Shown: piece by piece, positions 35,660-45,475 of the stretch | How positions within the stretch are numbered: the stretch's first letter is position 1 | Layout: every line of letters starts with the position of its first letter | From: UBA5436 sp050951845 | GTDB lineage: Bacteria; Bacillota; Clostridia; Saccharofermentanales; DTU023 | Direction: 5' to 3' | Assembly (NCBI GenBank): GCA_050951845.1 | Contig: JBMNJV010000002.1 | Span: 135,603-199,602, forward strand | DNA: 64,000 nucleotides | The notes under the pieces: model-generated | Told to the model about the DNA's origin: nothing | What the model saw: only the letters and a program-made list of their open reading frames with translations | The model's database searches: none | Translations under genes and position numbers: made by a program

Positions 35660-37418
35660 CAGACAATTCTCCGTCTCTGTGATTGTCCAGTTTTTGCTGT
35701 AAATGATCGAAAATAACACATCCCGGAATGATGTCTCTGGTTAAACGATAAGTCGTTGTTGTGAAGTAAGAATTTTTTTGAAAAAAATCCATTGTAGATG
35801 CTTGTGCAATTACCCTCCGGTTAAAAATCATCGCACAGCGATCTGCAATTTCAGCAATCAAATCAACATCATGTGTCACTATTACAATTGACATTTTTTG
35901 TTTTAATGCCGACAATATTTGCTTGATTTTCTGTTTATTGATTACATCCAGACTTTTGAAAGGTTCATCGAGTAATAAAATATCAGGTTTAATTAACAAA
36001 ACTTTTGCTAAAGCCAGTTTTTGTTTTTCACCTCCGCTCAAATCATAAGGATGACGTTGTAAGAAATCACGCAAATCAAATAAATCGATCATGTCGCTGA
36101 TTTCCTGCTCGGTATTTGCAAAACGCTGTTTAAATTCGGTAAGCACCTGGAGCACCGTATCCTGAGCAAAAACAGCTTCCGGATTTTGGCCTAACATTGC
36201 AATTCTTTTTTGATCCGTACTTTTAATTCTGCCTTTAAAAGGTTTCAATGCTCTGCTTATTAAATACAGTAAAGTGCTTTTGCCGCTGCCATTACCGCCC
36301 ATAATAACAAAAATCTCATTTTTATATATATTGAGACTGGCTTCTTTAAGAACTAAATCATCATCCGGATTATAGCGATACCAAATCCGGTCCGCCGTAA
36401 GAATTTCAGGCATCCGCTCTGTCAGGGAATTTGAGTTTTTAAGCGGATCAGCTGAAATATTGATTTTATCATCAGAAATATCAGCTTCATGATTTGTGCT
36501 TCCAAACAGATTATCGAAAGTATTATCTTTATCCTCAATAAAATTTGCGGCGGTTTGATGTCGTAAAGTACGACTTAATAAATCACGACCTTGTTTGATG
36601 CTGAGCGGACGATTTGTCCGGTTTTTCATTATCGGATTTACACCAGGCAAAAAACTGGTTTGAGTTGCCAGTGGCAATACAGTTTTATACGGATGATCAT
36701 TATTGAACAGATAATCTGTTAAACCGCTTGCTGAACCTGAAAAATCCAGTTTACCTTTATTTAAGAAAAAAACATGATCGGTATTTTCCAATAAATCATT
36801 GAGATTATGTTCGGAAAGCACTATTGAAATTCCGGTTTCCGAATGTACATAAAACAACATTTGCAGAAAATCCCGTCTCGCAATCGGATCTAACTGAGCA
36901 GTCGGTTCATCCAGAACCAGCAAATCCGGCTGTAAAATCATATTTGATGCCAAATTCAAAATTTGTTTTTCACCGCCGGATAATTCTGCTACTTTTTTCT
37001 CGATCCAGTTTTCGATTCCGAAAAAAATTGCAATTTCAGCTATTCGGCGTTCGATTTCCCGGACTTTTAATCCTTGGTTTTCTAAACCGAATGCTAATTC
37101 ATGCCAGACTGAATCCATGATTATTTGATTGGACGGATTTTGCATGACAAAAGCAATTTTTTGCCGGTTGTGCAAATCATCCCGGGATCGTAAACTCTCT
37201 GCAAAAATCACTTCACCCGCTTTTTTCCCCGCCGGACTTAATTCCGGCTTCAAGTGACGCAAGAGGGTTGTTTTTCCGCTGCCGCTCATTCCGCAAAGTA
37301 AAGTCAGATCACCGGTTTTAATTCGTAAGTTAATATCTTGTAAAGCCGGTAATCCTTCACCCGTAGGATAAGTAAAAGAATAATTCCGAAATTCAATCAG
37401 TGTTTGCTGTTCATTCAT
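35652..37418 (-). CDS. ECF transporter double ATPase (EcfA1-EcfA2 fusion)
   Basis: This 588-residue protein has two complete ABC domains. The first has Walker A GMSGSGKTTLL near residue 42, signature LSGGEKQ and Walker B LLVLDEPTAQ. The second has Walker A GGNGSGKSTLL near residue 375, signature LSGGEKQ and LLLDEPFKS. A ~90-residue variable linker joins them. Fused ATPases of this kind power ECF vitamin transporters. It overlaps the T component by 8 bp and the S component by 8 bp. Confidence 0.92.
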   Translation of the reverse strand: MNEQQTLIEFRNYSFTYPTGEGLPALQDINLRIKTGDLTLLCGMSGSGKTTLLRHLKPELSPAGKKAGEVIFAESLRSRDDLHNRQKIAFVMQNPSNQIIMDSVWHELAFGLENQGLKVREIERRIAEIAIFFGIENWIEKKVAELSGGEKQILNLASNMILQPDLLVLDEPTAQLDPIARRDFLQMLFYVHSETGISIVLSEHNLNDLLENTDHVFFLNKGKLDFSGSASGLTDYLFNNDHPYKTVLPLATQTSFLPGVNPIMKNRTNRPLSIKQGRDLLSRTLRHQTAANFIEDKDNTFDNLFGSTNHEADISDDKINISADPLKNSNSLTERMPEILTADRIWYRYNPDDDLVLKEASLNIYKNEIFVIMGGNGSGKSTLLYLISRALKPFKGRIKSTDQKRIAMLGQNPEAVFAQDTVLQVLTEFKQRFANTEQEISDMIDLFDLRDFLQRHPYDLSGGEKQKLALAKVLLIKPDILLLDEPFKSLDVINKQKIKQILSALKQKMSIVIVTHDVDLIAEIADRCAMIFNRRVIAQASTMDFFQKNSYFTTTTYRLTRDIIPGCVIFDHLQQKLDNHRDGELSDA

Positions 37419-38349
37419 ATATTATAATTCCGTCAATAATTTGTTGTTGCGTTGTTTGTTCTTGTTTAAGAATTCTCTGCCACTTAAATCGATTAATTAT
37501 ATCTAAAAACAAAGGAAAGACCAAAATCAAACCTAAACTTAACAGCGAGAGAATCAGTATAATCCGATCCGTTGCCAAACCGCTCCACTTGAGAAACGGA
37601 TAGTAGGCAAATTTAATCGGACCTGAAAATGCACAAATCAAATGTCCCGACAGCAAAATTATCATTGTTGAAATCAAACCGGTATCGGCAGAATTGAAGT
37701 GTTCTCTGCCGTAATTGATCCGCTTTCTGCCGGGATAACCCTTAGCTAACATGCTGTCCGCAGTTTCCAATGAATTTTCCATACTCCAGCTGAGTAATAT
37801 GGTGAGCATACGAGCGGCAAATTTCAATTTCTGCTTACCGGTCAGTTTTTGTTTACCGAGCATCGCTTTTTGATTTAATAAAATCTCTCTGCCCTGCTTA
37901 ATAGTATCCGGAATAAATTTAATGATCATCGCCAAACTTAAACCGATCGTCGGAAAACGTTTCCCCATAATTGTCAAAATTTGATCAGAGGTCAAAAGTG
38001 AATTGAAACAAACAAACCATAAAAGTATTGTAAATAAAGCTGATCCGCTGATCACACCATAAGTCAGATTCTCAACAGTGACCGGACTGCCCTTGCCTAT
38101 ATAAAACAGAACTGTAAGTCCCAAGCTGTTAAAATAGCTGTTCATGAAAACGATAAAAAATAACATCGGCAGAAAATAGAGAAATTGGAACAGAAAATGT
38201 CTGACGCCTTTAATTTGAATTGCATAAATGGCCGCAAAAATCAAACAAAGCAAAACCCAAATCGGATTCCTGGTTATCATGCTGCAAGTTAAGACACAAA
38301 TAAAATAAACGAAACTGACGATCGGATGATAATCTTTTAAGCTTAGCAT
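37411..38349 (-). CDS. ecfT: ECF transporter T component
   Basis: The 312-residue membrane protein has about six hydrophobic helices and a cytoplasmic coupling region with SMENSLETADSMLAKGYPGRKR, containing the two ATPase-contacting Ala-x-Gly-like motifs of EcfT. It links ATP hydrolysis to movement of the S component. Its ATG overlaps the stop of the DUF4430 lipoprotein by one base (TGATG), so the two are translationally coupled. Confidence 0.9.
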   Translation of the reverse strand: MLSLKDYHPIVSFVYFICVLTCSMITRNPIWVLLCLIFAAIYAIQIKGVRHFLFQFLYFLPMLFFIVFMNSYFNSLGLTVLFYIGKGSPVTVENLTYGVISGSALFTILLWFVCFNSLLTSDQILTIMGKRFPTIGLSLAMIIKFIPDTIKQGREILLNQKAMLGKQKLTGKQKLKFAARMLTILLSWSMENSLETADSMLAKGYPGRKRINYGREHFNSADTGLISTMIILLSGHLICAFSGPIKFAYYPFLKWSGLATDRIILILSLLSLGLILVFPLFLDIINRFKWQRILKQEQTTQQQIIDGIIIYE

Positions 38350-39410
38350 CAGAGATCACCCAAATTAACCGTATAACTGAATTGGACAATGTCTCCGGGC
38401 TGCAGAATATAGGAATCAACTCCGACTAACGGCATTGTGCCGTTCACAGTGTAAATCCAACCGCCATTCCCGTCTACTGCAAATTCTGCTAATGACTGAA
38501 TCGAATAGACGTATATACCGAGATTTGTAGAAGTTGAACCGACAACCAAACCGGTCGCCATTAACAAATCATAAACTGTAGAATTTTTCGGCATTTCGTA
38601 GATTGTTCCGCCCAAAATCCACCCGTCGGAGGAAATCGCCTGCGCAATTTCATTACCGGCTTGATATGCATTGATGCACTCAACACTGATTTGCACCCTG
38701 ATCGTATCAGGAACGGCCTCTGTAGTAATCGCCGGTGTTGTAGTTGCTATCGGTGTTGTTGTTGCCCTTGGTGTTGTTGCTCCGGAAGTCGTTACTGCGG
38801 AAGTTGTTGCTGCCGGAGTTGTTCTTGTTTCGGCAGCTGTTTCAGTTTGACCTGAGGTTGCTTTCTGGGTAGCTGAAGTTCTGCTGCCTGAAGTAAGGTC
38901 ATGTGAAGTTGTTGGCTGTTTAGCCGGTTCAGTATCTGATGAACTTTCTTTTAACGTTGCATCACTTGAACTGCTATGTGTTACGGCAATTGTATTTTCC
39001 GGATTAACTGTCGGATTTTCAATTAATGTTGACTGCGAAGAAGTATTTTCTTTGTCTTCTCCGGCAGTTCCTGTTTGCTTTGAATCTGCTGAATCTGATG
39101 ATGCTTCAACTTGTAAATTTTCGTTCTGTTCATTGCTCTGTTCGGATATATTTTCAGTCTCAGCTGTTTGTTCAGAATTATTTTTCAGCTCATTGTCAGA
39201 TTTAAGGTTTTCCGTTTGCTTAATCTGATTATCAGTTTTTTGAGCCGGTGTCAGCTCCGGTTCAATTTTATCTTGTTTTAAATCTTCAGAAACGATTGCC
39301 TGTTTTTTTTCAAGATTTGCGCTTTCAGCAGAACCGCAACTACAACCGGCAAGACCTGCCAGCAAGCTGAAACTCAATAATATTCCTATCAAATATCGTA
39401 ATCTATGCAT
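38349..39410 (-). CDS. DUF4430 lipoprotein with Ser/Thr-rich stalk
   Basis: The 353-residue protein has a lipoprotein signal (lipobox LAGC, Cys23), a ~210-residue Ser/Thr/Ala/Glu-rich low-complexity stalk, and a C-terminal domain of ~110 residues with NSTVYDLLMATGL, GNGGWIYTVNG and LQPGDIVQFSYTV. That pattern matches DUF4430, a domain also found at the C-terminus of vertebrate intrinsic factor and transcobalamin. Being the first gene of an ECF operon, it probably captures a corrinoid or similar ligand outside the cell. The stalk likely spans the wall. Confidence 0.85.
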   Translation of the reverse strand: MHRLRYLIGILLSFSLLAGLAGCSCGSAESANLEKKQAIVSEDLKQDKIEPELTPAQKTDNQIKQTENLKSDNELKNNSEQTAETENISEQSNEQNENLQVEASSDSADSKQTGTAGEDKENTSSQSTLIENPTVNPENTIAVTHSSSSDATLKESSSDTEPAKQPTTSHDLTSGSRTSATQKATSGQTETAAETRTTPAATTSAVTTSGATTPRATTTPIATTTPAITTEAVPDTIRVQISVECINAYQAGNEIAQAISSDGWILGGTIYEMPKNSTVYDLLMATGLVVGSTSTNLGIYVYSIQSLAEFAVDGNGGWIYTVNGTMPLVGVDSYILQPGDIVQFSYTVNLGDL

Positions 39411-39541
39411 TCTTTACCTGTCTTATTAAAGCCCTCAGACTACATAACCCTTGAACTCATATTTATTAATCCGCAACAGCCGATGTCTTTAAAGACTTTA
39501 CTATTTACTAAAAGTTTAAGCAAATCTCTGAAATAAGCAAA

Positions 39542-40258
39542 TCACTGCTGATTTAAAAGTTCAAATAAATCCCGTAATTCAGGTTTAGTAATATTGCGAT
39601 ACATACCTTGCGGCAAATTTCCCAAAGTTATATTCATAATACGAATCCTTTGCAGAAACACCACCCGATAACCAAGCGCATCACACATCCGTCGAATCTG
39701 ACGATTAAGACCTTGAGTCAGAATCAGTTGAAACTTCGTCCCGCTCAACGGAATCACTTGCGTCGGATTAGTCATCTGATCCGAGATGCGTACACCTTTT
39801 TTCATCGACTCGACAAAAAACTGATCATAGGGACGATCTACTTCCACAATATATTCTTTTTCATTTTCATATTCGGCTCTGACAATTTTATTAAAAATAG
39901 AACCGTCATTAGTTAAAAGGATTAATCCCTCTGAATTCTTATCTAAGCGTCCGATAGTGAAAATTCTTTGCGGATAATTGATAAAATCAATAATATTGTT
40001 TTTCACTTCCGGATTGGCAGTGCAAACTATCCCCTGAGGCTTATTGAATGCTAAATATATTAAATCGTCTGTTGTTTGTGCAACAATTACCTTGCCTTCA
40101 ATTTCAACTTTATCTCCGGGCATGACCAAAGTTCCCAATTCAGCAATTGATCCGTTCAGAAAAACTTTATTCTGAGCTATCAGCTGATCGGCTTGACGCC
40201 GGCTGCAATATCCGGCAGCAGCAATATATTTATTTAAGCGAACACCTTTATTCTTCAT
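39542..40258 (-). CDS. rluF: 23S rRNA pseudouridine synthase, RluF-type
   Basis: The 238-residue protein has an N-terminal S4 RNA-binding domain (GVRLNKYIAAAGYCSRRQADQ) and a RsuA/RluB-family catalytic domain with the Asp in IGRLDKNSEGLILLTNDG. The ending QGLNRQIRRMCDALGYRV with RTRIMNI-like RIRIMNITLG is the RluF pattern. It isomerises a uridine in 23S rRNA. It lies downstream of the sensor kinase gene and is possibly cotranscribed. Confidence 0.87.
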   Translation of the reverse strand: MKNKGVRLNKYIAAAGYCSRRQADQLIAQNKVFLNGSIAELGTLVMPGDKVEIEGKVIVAQTTDDLIYLAFNKPQGIVCTANPEVKNNIIDFINYPQRIFTIGRLDKNSEGLILLTNDGSIFNKIVRAEYENEKEYIVEVDRPYDQFFVESMKKGVRISDQMTNPTQVIPLSGTKFQLILTQGLNRQIRRMCDALGYRVVFLQRIRIMNITLGNLPQGMYRNITKPELRDLFELLNQQ

Positions 40259-40313
40259 GTTTAATTACTTTTCAACAACTTTTTCATAAATTAAGTTGCT
40301 ATATTAAGATCCA

Positions 40314-42155
40314 TCATTCATGTTCAATATCACTCTCATAAACATCTTTCAGATGAGGTTCAGATTTCATTACATCTCTGGCAAAAGGCATTCTAAGTGA
40401 AAAAGTTGAACCTTCGCCCTCAGCACTGGTCACTTCTAAAGTATGTCCCATCTGTTCGGCTAACTCAGCAGCAATTGATAAACCGAGTCCTGTTCCCCGC
40501 TCATTATGTGCCTTATCTGCTTTATAAAATCTTTCAAAAACATGCGGTAAGTCTTCAAGTGAAATACCCGGACCGTTATCACTGATTGATACGGTCAATC
40601 CGGTTACATCTTCGACTATTGACATTACAATCTTACCGCCTTCATGGGTAAACTTTACGGCATTCTCCATAATTGTTGAAAGAATCTGGATTATCCGATC
40701 CGCTTTACCCCATACTGTAGACCATTGTTCCTGAGATTCATGCATTTCAAAAGTAATATGTTTTTGATCTGCCAGAACTTCAAAGCGAACTGCCAAATCC
40801 AGCAGATCATTTTTCAAGTATACCGGTTCCAGATTGATAATTTTTTCCGAAGTTTGGATACGTGACAGTTCAAGCATATCATCAATCAAATCTGATAAAC
40901 GTTTAGTTTCACGTAATAAAATCGCATAATATTTTTGCCGATTCTCCTCATTTTTGACCAGGCCGTCATTTAACGGTTCAAGCAATCCGCGCATTGCAGT
41001 GATCGGTGTTCTCAGTTCATGAGACACATTGGCAACATATTCACGTCTGGTTTCTTCCAGTTTTTCCGATTCGGTAACGTCTCTGAACAAACCTACCGCC
41101 CCGTACAGAACATTTTCCTGATCAAGCAAGGGAGAAATCAAACAATTAATTAAATCGTTGCCGGATTCCTTAATTTCAACAACTATTCTTTGTTCACTCA
41201 AACAAATCTCAAATAATTGATCTAAACCGGTAATTTTCAGCAATTCATCAGAAGTGAAAAGACGCGTATTCTGGTGAAACAAATGCCAGACCATATCATT
41301 GTTCTGGGTAACCTCTCCCTCACTATCGACCGCAATAATACCTTCGGCAATACCGTCAATGATATGTTGCAATTGATTACGTTCATTGGTCAGCTTTGAG
41401 ATATTGGAATCCAATTCACTTGCTAAATGATTAAAAGCATTGATCAGATAGGATATTTCATTATCTTCTTCAATCGGCTCCAATCTTTGTGAAAAATCTC
41501 CCCTGACCATTGCAGCCGCTGCTTCCCGCATTTCGGTTAAAGGCTGTACGACTTTACTTGCAAAAAATACGATCGGAATTGCAACCAGCAAACCGACAAT
41601 AATCGTCGAAATCAACAAGGCCGAGTTCAGGCTCGAATAGCTTGCCTGAAGTTCATCAACCGTTTGTACTATAACAACCGAACCCATCAGATAGCTTTTG
41701 TTTTCAACCGTTTTAATAATCGGTACTCCGACAAAAATCAAATCTTTGTTCAGCCTTTCAGAGAATACAATCATTGACTGACGTGATTTCAATGACAAAA
41801 TATCATTCACAAAATAATTGAATTCATGGTCGATACCTTCTAAAAAATAATCAGGTATATCTTGAGGATATTTACTGATTAAAGTCATTCCGGTTTCATC
41901 GGAAATGAAGACACCGGATTCATAAAACCGAATTGACAAAGTCAACAGTTGAATGACATCATCGGTAACGATCTGATCGCCTTCCGATGCCACAAAAGAA
42001 ATTGTTCTGGCTTGATTATACAAGTCTTCAGATTTTAAATTGCGAAAAATCGGACGGGCAATTCTGAGGTAAACTATGCTGGTTAAAATTGACCATAAAA
42101 CGATAGCCAGCAGCAATAAAAATAAAATTCGACGTAAAATAAAGTTTTTCTGCAT
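40314..42155 (-). CDS. Sensor histidine kinase (PhoR/WalK-like)
   Basis: The 613-residue kinase has TM1 (about 8-30), an extracellular sensor of ~150 residues, TM2 (about 180-200), a HAMP domain, a PAS domain (QHIIDGIAEGIIAVDSEG), a HisKA domain with the phosphoacceptor in NVSHELRTPITAMRG near residue 378, and a HATPase_c with NAVKF, DNGPGI and GTGLGLSIAA. This is the PhoR/WalK layout. It lies 21 bp downstream of its response regulator. The signal is unknown. No strong ribosome binding site is seen. Confidence 0.93.
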   Translation of the reverse strand: MQKNFILRRILFLLLLAIVLWSILTSIVYLRIARPIFRNLKSEDLYNQARTISFVASEGDQIVTDDVIQLLTLSIRFYESGVFISDETGMTLISKYPQDIPDYFLEGIDHEFNYFVNDILSLKSRQSMIVFSERLNKDLIFVGVPIIKTVENKSYLMGSVVIVQTVDELQASYSSLNSALLISTIIVGLLVAIPIVFFASKVVQPLTEMREAAAAMVRGDFSQRLEPIEEDNEISYLINAFNHLASELDSNISKLTNERNQLQHIIDGIAEGIIAVDSEGEVTQNNDMVWHLFHQNTRLFTSDELLKITGLDQLFEICLSEQRIVVEIKESGNDLINCLISPLLDQENVLYGAVGLFRDVTESEKLEETRREYVANVSHELRTPITAMRGLLEPLNDGLVKNEENRQKYYAILLRETKRLSDLIDDMLELSRIQTSEKIINLEPVYLKNDLLDLAVRFEVLADQKHITFEMHESQEQWSTVWGKADRIIQILSTIMENAVKFTHEGGKIVMSIVEDVTGLTVSISDNGPGISLEDLPHVFERFYKADKAHNERGTGLGLSIAAELAEQMGHTLEVTSAEGEGSTFSLRMPFARDVMKSEPHLKDVYESDIEHE

Positions 42156-42176
42156 AAATTTTCGCTAATCGATTAT

Positions 42177-42872
42177 TCATTGACCGGGTTCGAATTTATA
42201 TCCTACACCGTAAACTGTAAGCAACGCATATTTATGATTATCACTGTCGATTTTTTGCCTGATTCTCTTAATATGAGTGTCCACGGTTCTGGTATCTCCG
42301 AAATAATCATAACCCCAAACTTTAGAAAGTATTTGTTCGCGATCCATAACCTGACCCGGATTCGAAGCTAAAAGATGCAATATCTCAACTTCCTTCGGTG
42401 TAAAAGCTACAGAAACTCCATCAACCAATACTTCATAATTATCGATATTAATTTCCAAACCGTCAAAACGTAGAATAGAAGAAGATTTACCGGTTTCCGG
42501 ATCATTAGCTCTGCGCAGAACAGCCTTGACTCTCGCTACGACTTCACGCGGACTGAACGGTTTCACGATATAATCATCAGCACCCAGTTCCAGACCCAAA
42601 ATCCGATCAATTTCTTCACCTTTTGCAGTCAGCATAATAATCGGTACATTGCTCGTTTTTCTGATTTCTTTGCATACATCCATCCCCGACATTTTGGGCA
42701 TCATTAAATCTAAAATAATTAAATCGGGCTGTTTTTCTTTAAATGCTGTCAAGGCAGCTTCTCCGTCATATACTGAAATATATTGATAATTTTCTTCGTT
42801 TAAGTAAATACTTAAAGCTTCATGAACGACCGGATCATCGTCACTGATTAAAATAAGAGGTATATTGCCCAT
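42177..42872 (-). CDS. OmpR/PhoB-family response regulator
   Basis: The 231-residue protein has a receiver domain with acidic pocket DD (residues 11-12), phosphoacceptor Asp54-55 region in LIILDLMMPKMSG, conserved Thr (MLTA) and Lys (IVKPFSP). A winged-helix DNA-binding domain follows (FTPKEVEILHLLASNPGQV, DTHIKRIRQKI). It pairs with the kinase downstream. A GAAGGAG site lies before its ATG. Confidence 0.95.
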   Translation of the reverse strand: MGNIPLILISDDDPVVHEALSIYLNEENYQYISVYDGEAALTAFKEKQPDLIILDLMMPKMSGMDVCKEIRKTSNVPIIMLTAKGEEIDRILGLELGADDYIVKPFSPREVVARVKAVLRRANDPETGKSSSILRFDGLEINIDNYEVLVDGVSVAFTPKEVEILHLLASNPGQVMDREQILSKVWGYDYFGDTRTVDTHIKRIRQKIDSDNHKYALLTVYGVGYKFEPGQ

Positions 42873-43010
42873 ATTATTCTCCTTCGGATATCAATGTAAT
42901 ATAGTTAAGATAAAACAAATAGCCGCTTAATACAAATATTTACCGTATCCGGACAGCGTTTTAATTGCATCTGTCATTGCAGTCAGACAAACAGAAAAAT
43001 CAGATATTGA

Positions 43011-43760
43011 TCAATTTTCAAAATTTCTGTTTTCATATTCGTTCATTGTCATTCCGTTATGATTATCCATAAAAGACTGACGTTTTTTTGCTCTGTATTT
43101 GACCATTTTGTTTTTGAATAATTCAGCATTAGTCGGAGGTGTCCAGCTGATGGCATTAGCTCCGGCATCAATAGCTTCCTGAATGGTTTCATCTGTAGGA
43201 CCGCCGGTGGCTATGATCGGAACTTCCGGATACCGCTTACGAATCCATTTCACAAGATTAGGTGTATTTTTACCGTCTGCTACATTCAAAATATCAGCTC
43301 CGGCCTTTAGTTTACTTTCAATATCATCATAATGTGAAACAATCGTAGCTACAATCGGGCACTCTACCGAAATATCAAGTAAGCTGATGGTCTCTGTCGT
43401 AGTCGGAGAATTAACTACTATCCCCATTGCTCCTCTCGCTTCGGCAAATTCAGCAACATAAGCACTGCGCTTACCGCCTGTCGTTCCGCCGCCAACACCT
43501 GCGAATACCGGTTGGCTTGCAACAGCAGTAATCGCTTCAACAATCGCCGGATGTGGTGTCTGGGGATAAACTGCCAGAATTGCATCCGCATCTGAATAAT
43601 TAATAGTCGCAACATCGGTCGTAAAAATAAATGATTTAATTCTTCGGTTATAAATTTTGATTCCGCTCGAATTACGAATCACCGAAGGTGTGACAATTAT
43701 CGAATCATCTTTTAAACCGGATCTGACCTCCGGTACAAATTTTCTGTCTTTTTCCAACAT
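43011..43760 (-). CDS. TIM-barrel protein of unknown function
   Basis: The 249-residue protein reads as a beta/alpha barrel with a C-terminal phosphate-binding-like segment (PIIATGGPTDETIQEAIDAGANAI) and an N-terminal FVPEVRSGLKDDSIIVTPSVIRN. GVGGGTTGGKRSAY lies near the middle. Relatives in Clostridia and streptococci are annotated only as hydrolase-like or hypothetical. A ribose-phosphate-binding barrel fold is a reasonable inference. The specific reaction is unknown. A GGGAG site precedes the ATG; the C-terminal ~20 residues are polar. Confidence 0.65.
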   Translation of the reverse strand: MLEKDRKFVPEVRSGLKDDSIIVTPSVIRNSSGIKIYNRRIKSFIFTTDVATINYSDADAILAVYPQTPHPAIVEAITAVASQPVFAGVGGGTTGGKRSAYVAEFAEARGAMGIVVNSPTTTETISLLDISVECPIVATIVSHYDDIESKLKAGADILNVADGKNTPNLVKWIRKRYPEVPIIATGGPTDETIQEAIDAGANAISWTPPTNAELFKNKMVKYRAKKRQSFMDNHNGMTMNEYENRNFEN

Positions 43761-43902
43761 ATTGTTCTCCCAAATAATATTTCAGGTCTGTTCATTAAAC
43801 CTTAAATTTATTCAACAGTAACTATTCTAAAAAGAATGCTGTCCATAAATCACATTTGAAATAGAATTCTAATTAATCTAACAGAAAAAGATGTAATTTG
43901 TA

Positions 43903-45285
43903 TTAAGAATTTGTATTATTTCTGCGAAACAGGTTTTTCGGTAAATTATTCAGGATATTAATTAATAAAATAGCGACTACACCACTGGCAAATCCGTTGT
44001 TGTATAAAACAAATCCGCCATGAAAATCCGAACTGATTCTCGTAATGGCATAGTGCATGAAACCTGCAACAATCCCCGGAATTATTCCATAATCCCCGCA
44101 CAGCGGTGCAAGAGCAGTGCCGAAAAGTCCGATCATGACAAAACCGGAACTTGATAAATCAGCACCTGCCGCCAATCCGCTCAAAGTCACTCCGAGAATA
44201 ACCGGAATAATATTGAACGGATGTTTACCTAGTGCCGCATAGCCCATTACAGAAAGGATACCTCCGATAACAGGACCTGTTAACGGAGTTCCCATTGCTA
44301 AAGAAAATCCGGTTACTAACAACCCCGTAATTCCCATATTGATGTAGGCATTTGCTGCCCCGCAACACTCGTAAAAAACTTCTCCGTATCCGGTGCGTTT
44401 CAGAAGTTTGAAATAAGATCCTGATTTTTCTGAAATATCTGAATCTGATTTCTTCGAAAGGAAAAGACCCAATAAAAGAATATAGACAGAAAATGCTATT
44501 AAGAAAATCGCAAAAGGTAGTGAGGTTTTCTCCAGCAAGATATCAGGTCTGGCTACTTCAATCTTGAAAATTCCCAAAAGCGCTATAGTCAAAATACCTA
44601 TGAAACCTCCGGCAAACCCCGTATTGTATAATGTATATCCCCGGTGAAGCTTGGAACAATTTGCAGCAAAAGTTATGCCGAAGAATCCAATTAATGCACC
44701 ATATACAATAGCTAAAGGTACAGAAAAATAATAAGGCAATCCGCTATGCAAACCGATAAAACTGACTATAGGACCCATACAACCGAAATTAAAAGCATTG
44801 GTGATATACTTGCTGAATGGCTGTTTATGTCTTTTGGCATATATATATACCCCTAAATAAAACGGTAAAACATTCAGAACATTCATACCGAAAAATGCAA
44901 AACCTACCGGCATGAAAATATTTACCATAATGAATCCGGTCAATTTTGTTTTGCTTAGCAAAACTACCGTCAGAAGCATAATCAAAAAACAAGCATTATG
45001 CATTAAAGCTCCGCCGACACCGCCAACCACAAAATAATCAGTCGTTAAGACAGAAGAACTCGAAACAATCCTGATGATTCCATTCCATAAATTACCGGGT
45101 GTGTCCAGAGCAAGACCTAAAATTATAAATGCCGCAAGCATTGTCAGGCAGATTAACCAATTATATTTAATATGTTTATCCGAATTCGTACTTAAATCAG
45201 ATTTTTCTTGCGCTGTTAAATCAGACTTTTTCTGTTTTTTGTCATTCTGTATTTGCATGTTTTGTTGAAATTTTTCTTTTCGCAT
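43903..45285 (-). CDS. DUF1576 multi-pass membrane protein
   Basis: The protein has about 460 residues and ten or more hydrophobic segments. Two related motifs, LHRGYTLYNTGFAGGFIGI and FHGGFVLYNNGFASGVVAI, show an internal duplication, the hallmark of DUF1576. The N-terminal ~45 residues are a basic, Lys/Gln-rich cytoplasmic tail. ATG 45285 is preferred because AAAGGA lies about 10 nt upstream; an in-frame ATG ten codons earlier lacks a site. An inverted-repeat transporter or channel is inferred; no substrate is known. Confidence 0.78.
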   Translation of the reverse strand: MRKEKFQQNMQIQNDKKQKKSDLTAQEKSDLSTNSDKHIKYNWLICLTMLAAFIILGLALDTPGNLWNGIIRIVSSSSVLTTDYFVVGGVGGALMHNACFLIMLLTVVLLSKTKLTGFIMVNIFMPVGFAFFGMNVLNVLPFYLGVYIYAKRHKQPFSKYITNAFNFGCMGPIVSFIGLHSGLPYYFSVPLAIVYGALIGFFGITFAANCSKLHRGYTLYNTGFAGGFIGILTIALLGIFKIEVARPDILLEKTSLPFAIFLIAFSVYILLLGLFLSKKSDSDISEKSGSYFKLLKRTGYGEVFYECCGAANAYINMGITGLLVTGFSLAMGTPLTGPVIGGILSVMGYAALGKHPFNIIPVILGVTLSGLAAGADLSSSGFVMIGLFGTALAPLCGDYGIIPGIVAGFMHYAITRISSDFHGGFVLYNNGFASGVVAILLINILNNLPKNLFRRNNTNS

Positions 45286-45475
45286 ATTTCTATATTCCTT
45301 TGTCTTTTTTAACATTATAGCTAATTTTCATAATTAGTTATACGATTTCTTTGTTTAATTGTTGACACATTATGTTTTCTCAAGAAAAACCGGTTTTTAA
45401 GTGCTAATATTAGATATATTTCAATCTTAATAATGAATTGTTCTTAAATTTACGACAATAGCTTAAAGGAATAAA

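Noticed and set aside
39411..39541. Cobalamin riboswitch upstream of the DUF4430-ECF operon
   Set aside because: The gap is only about 130 bp and no B12-box-like sequence is recognisable, so a riboswitch is not supported despite the likely corrinoid substrate.
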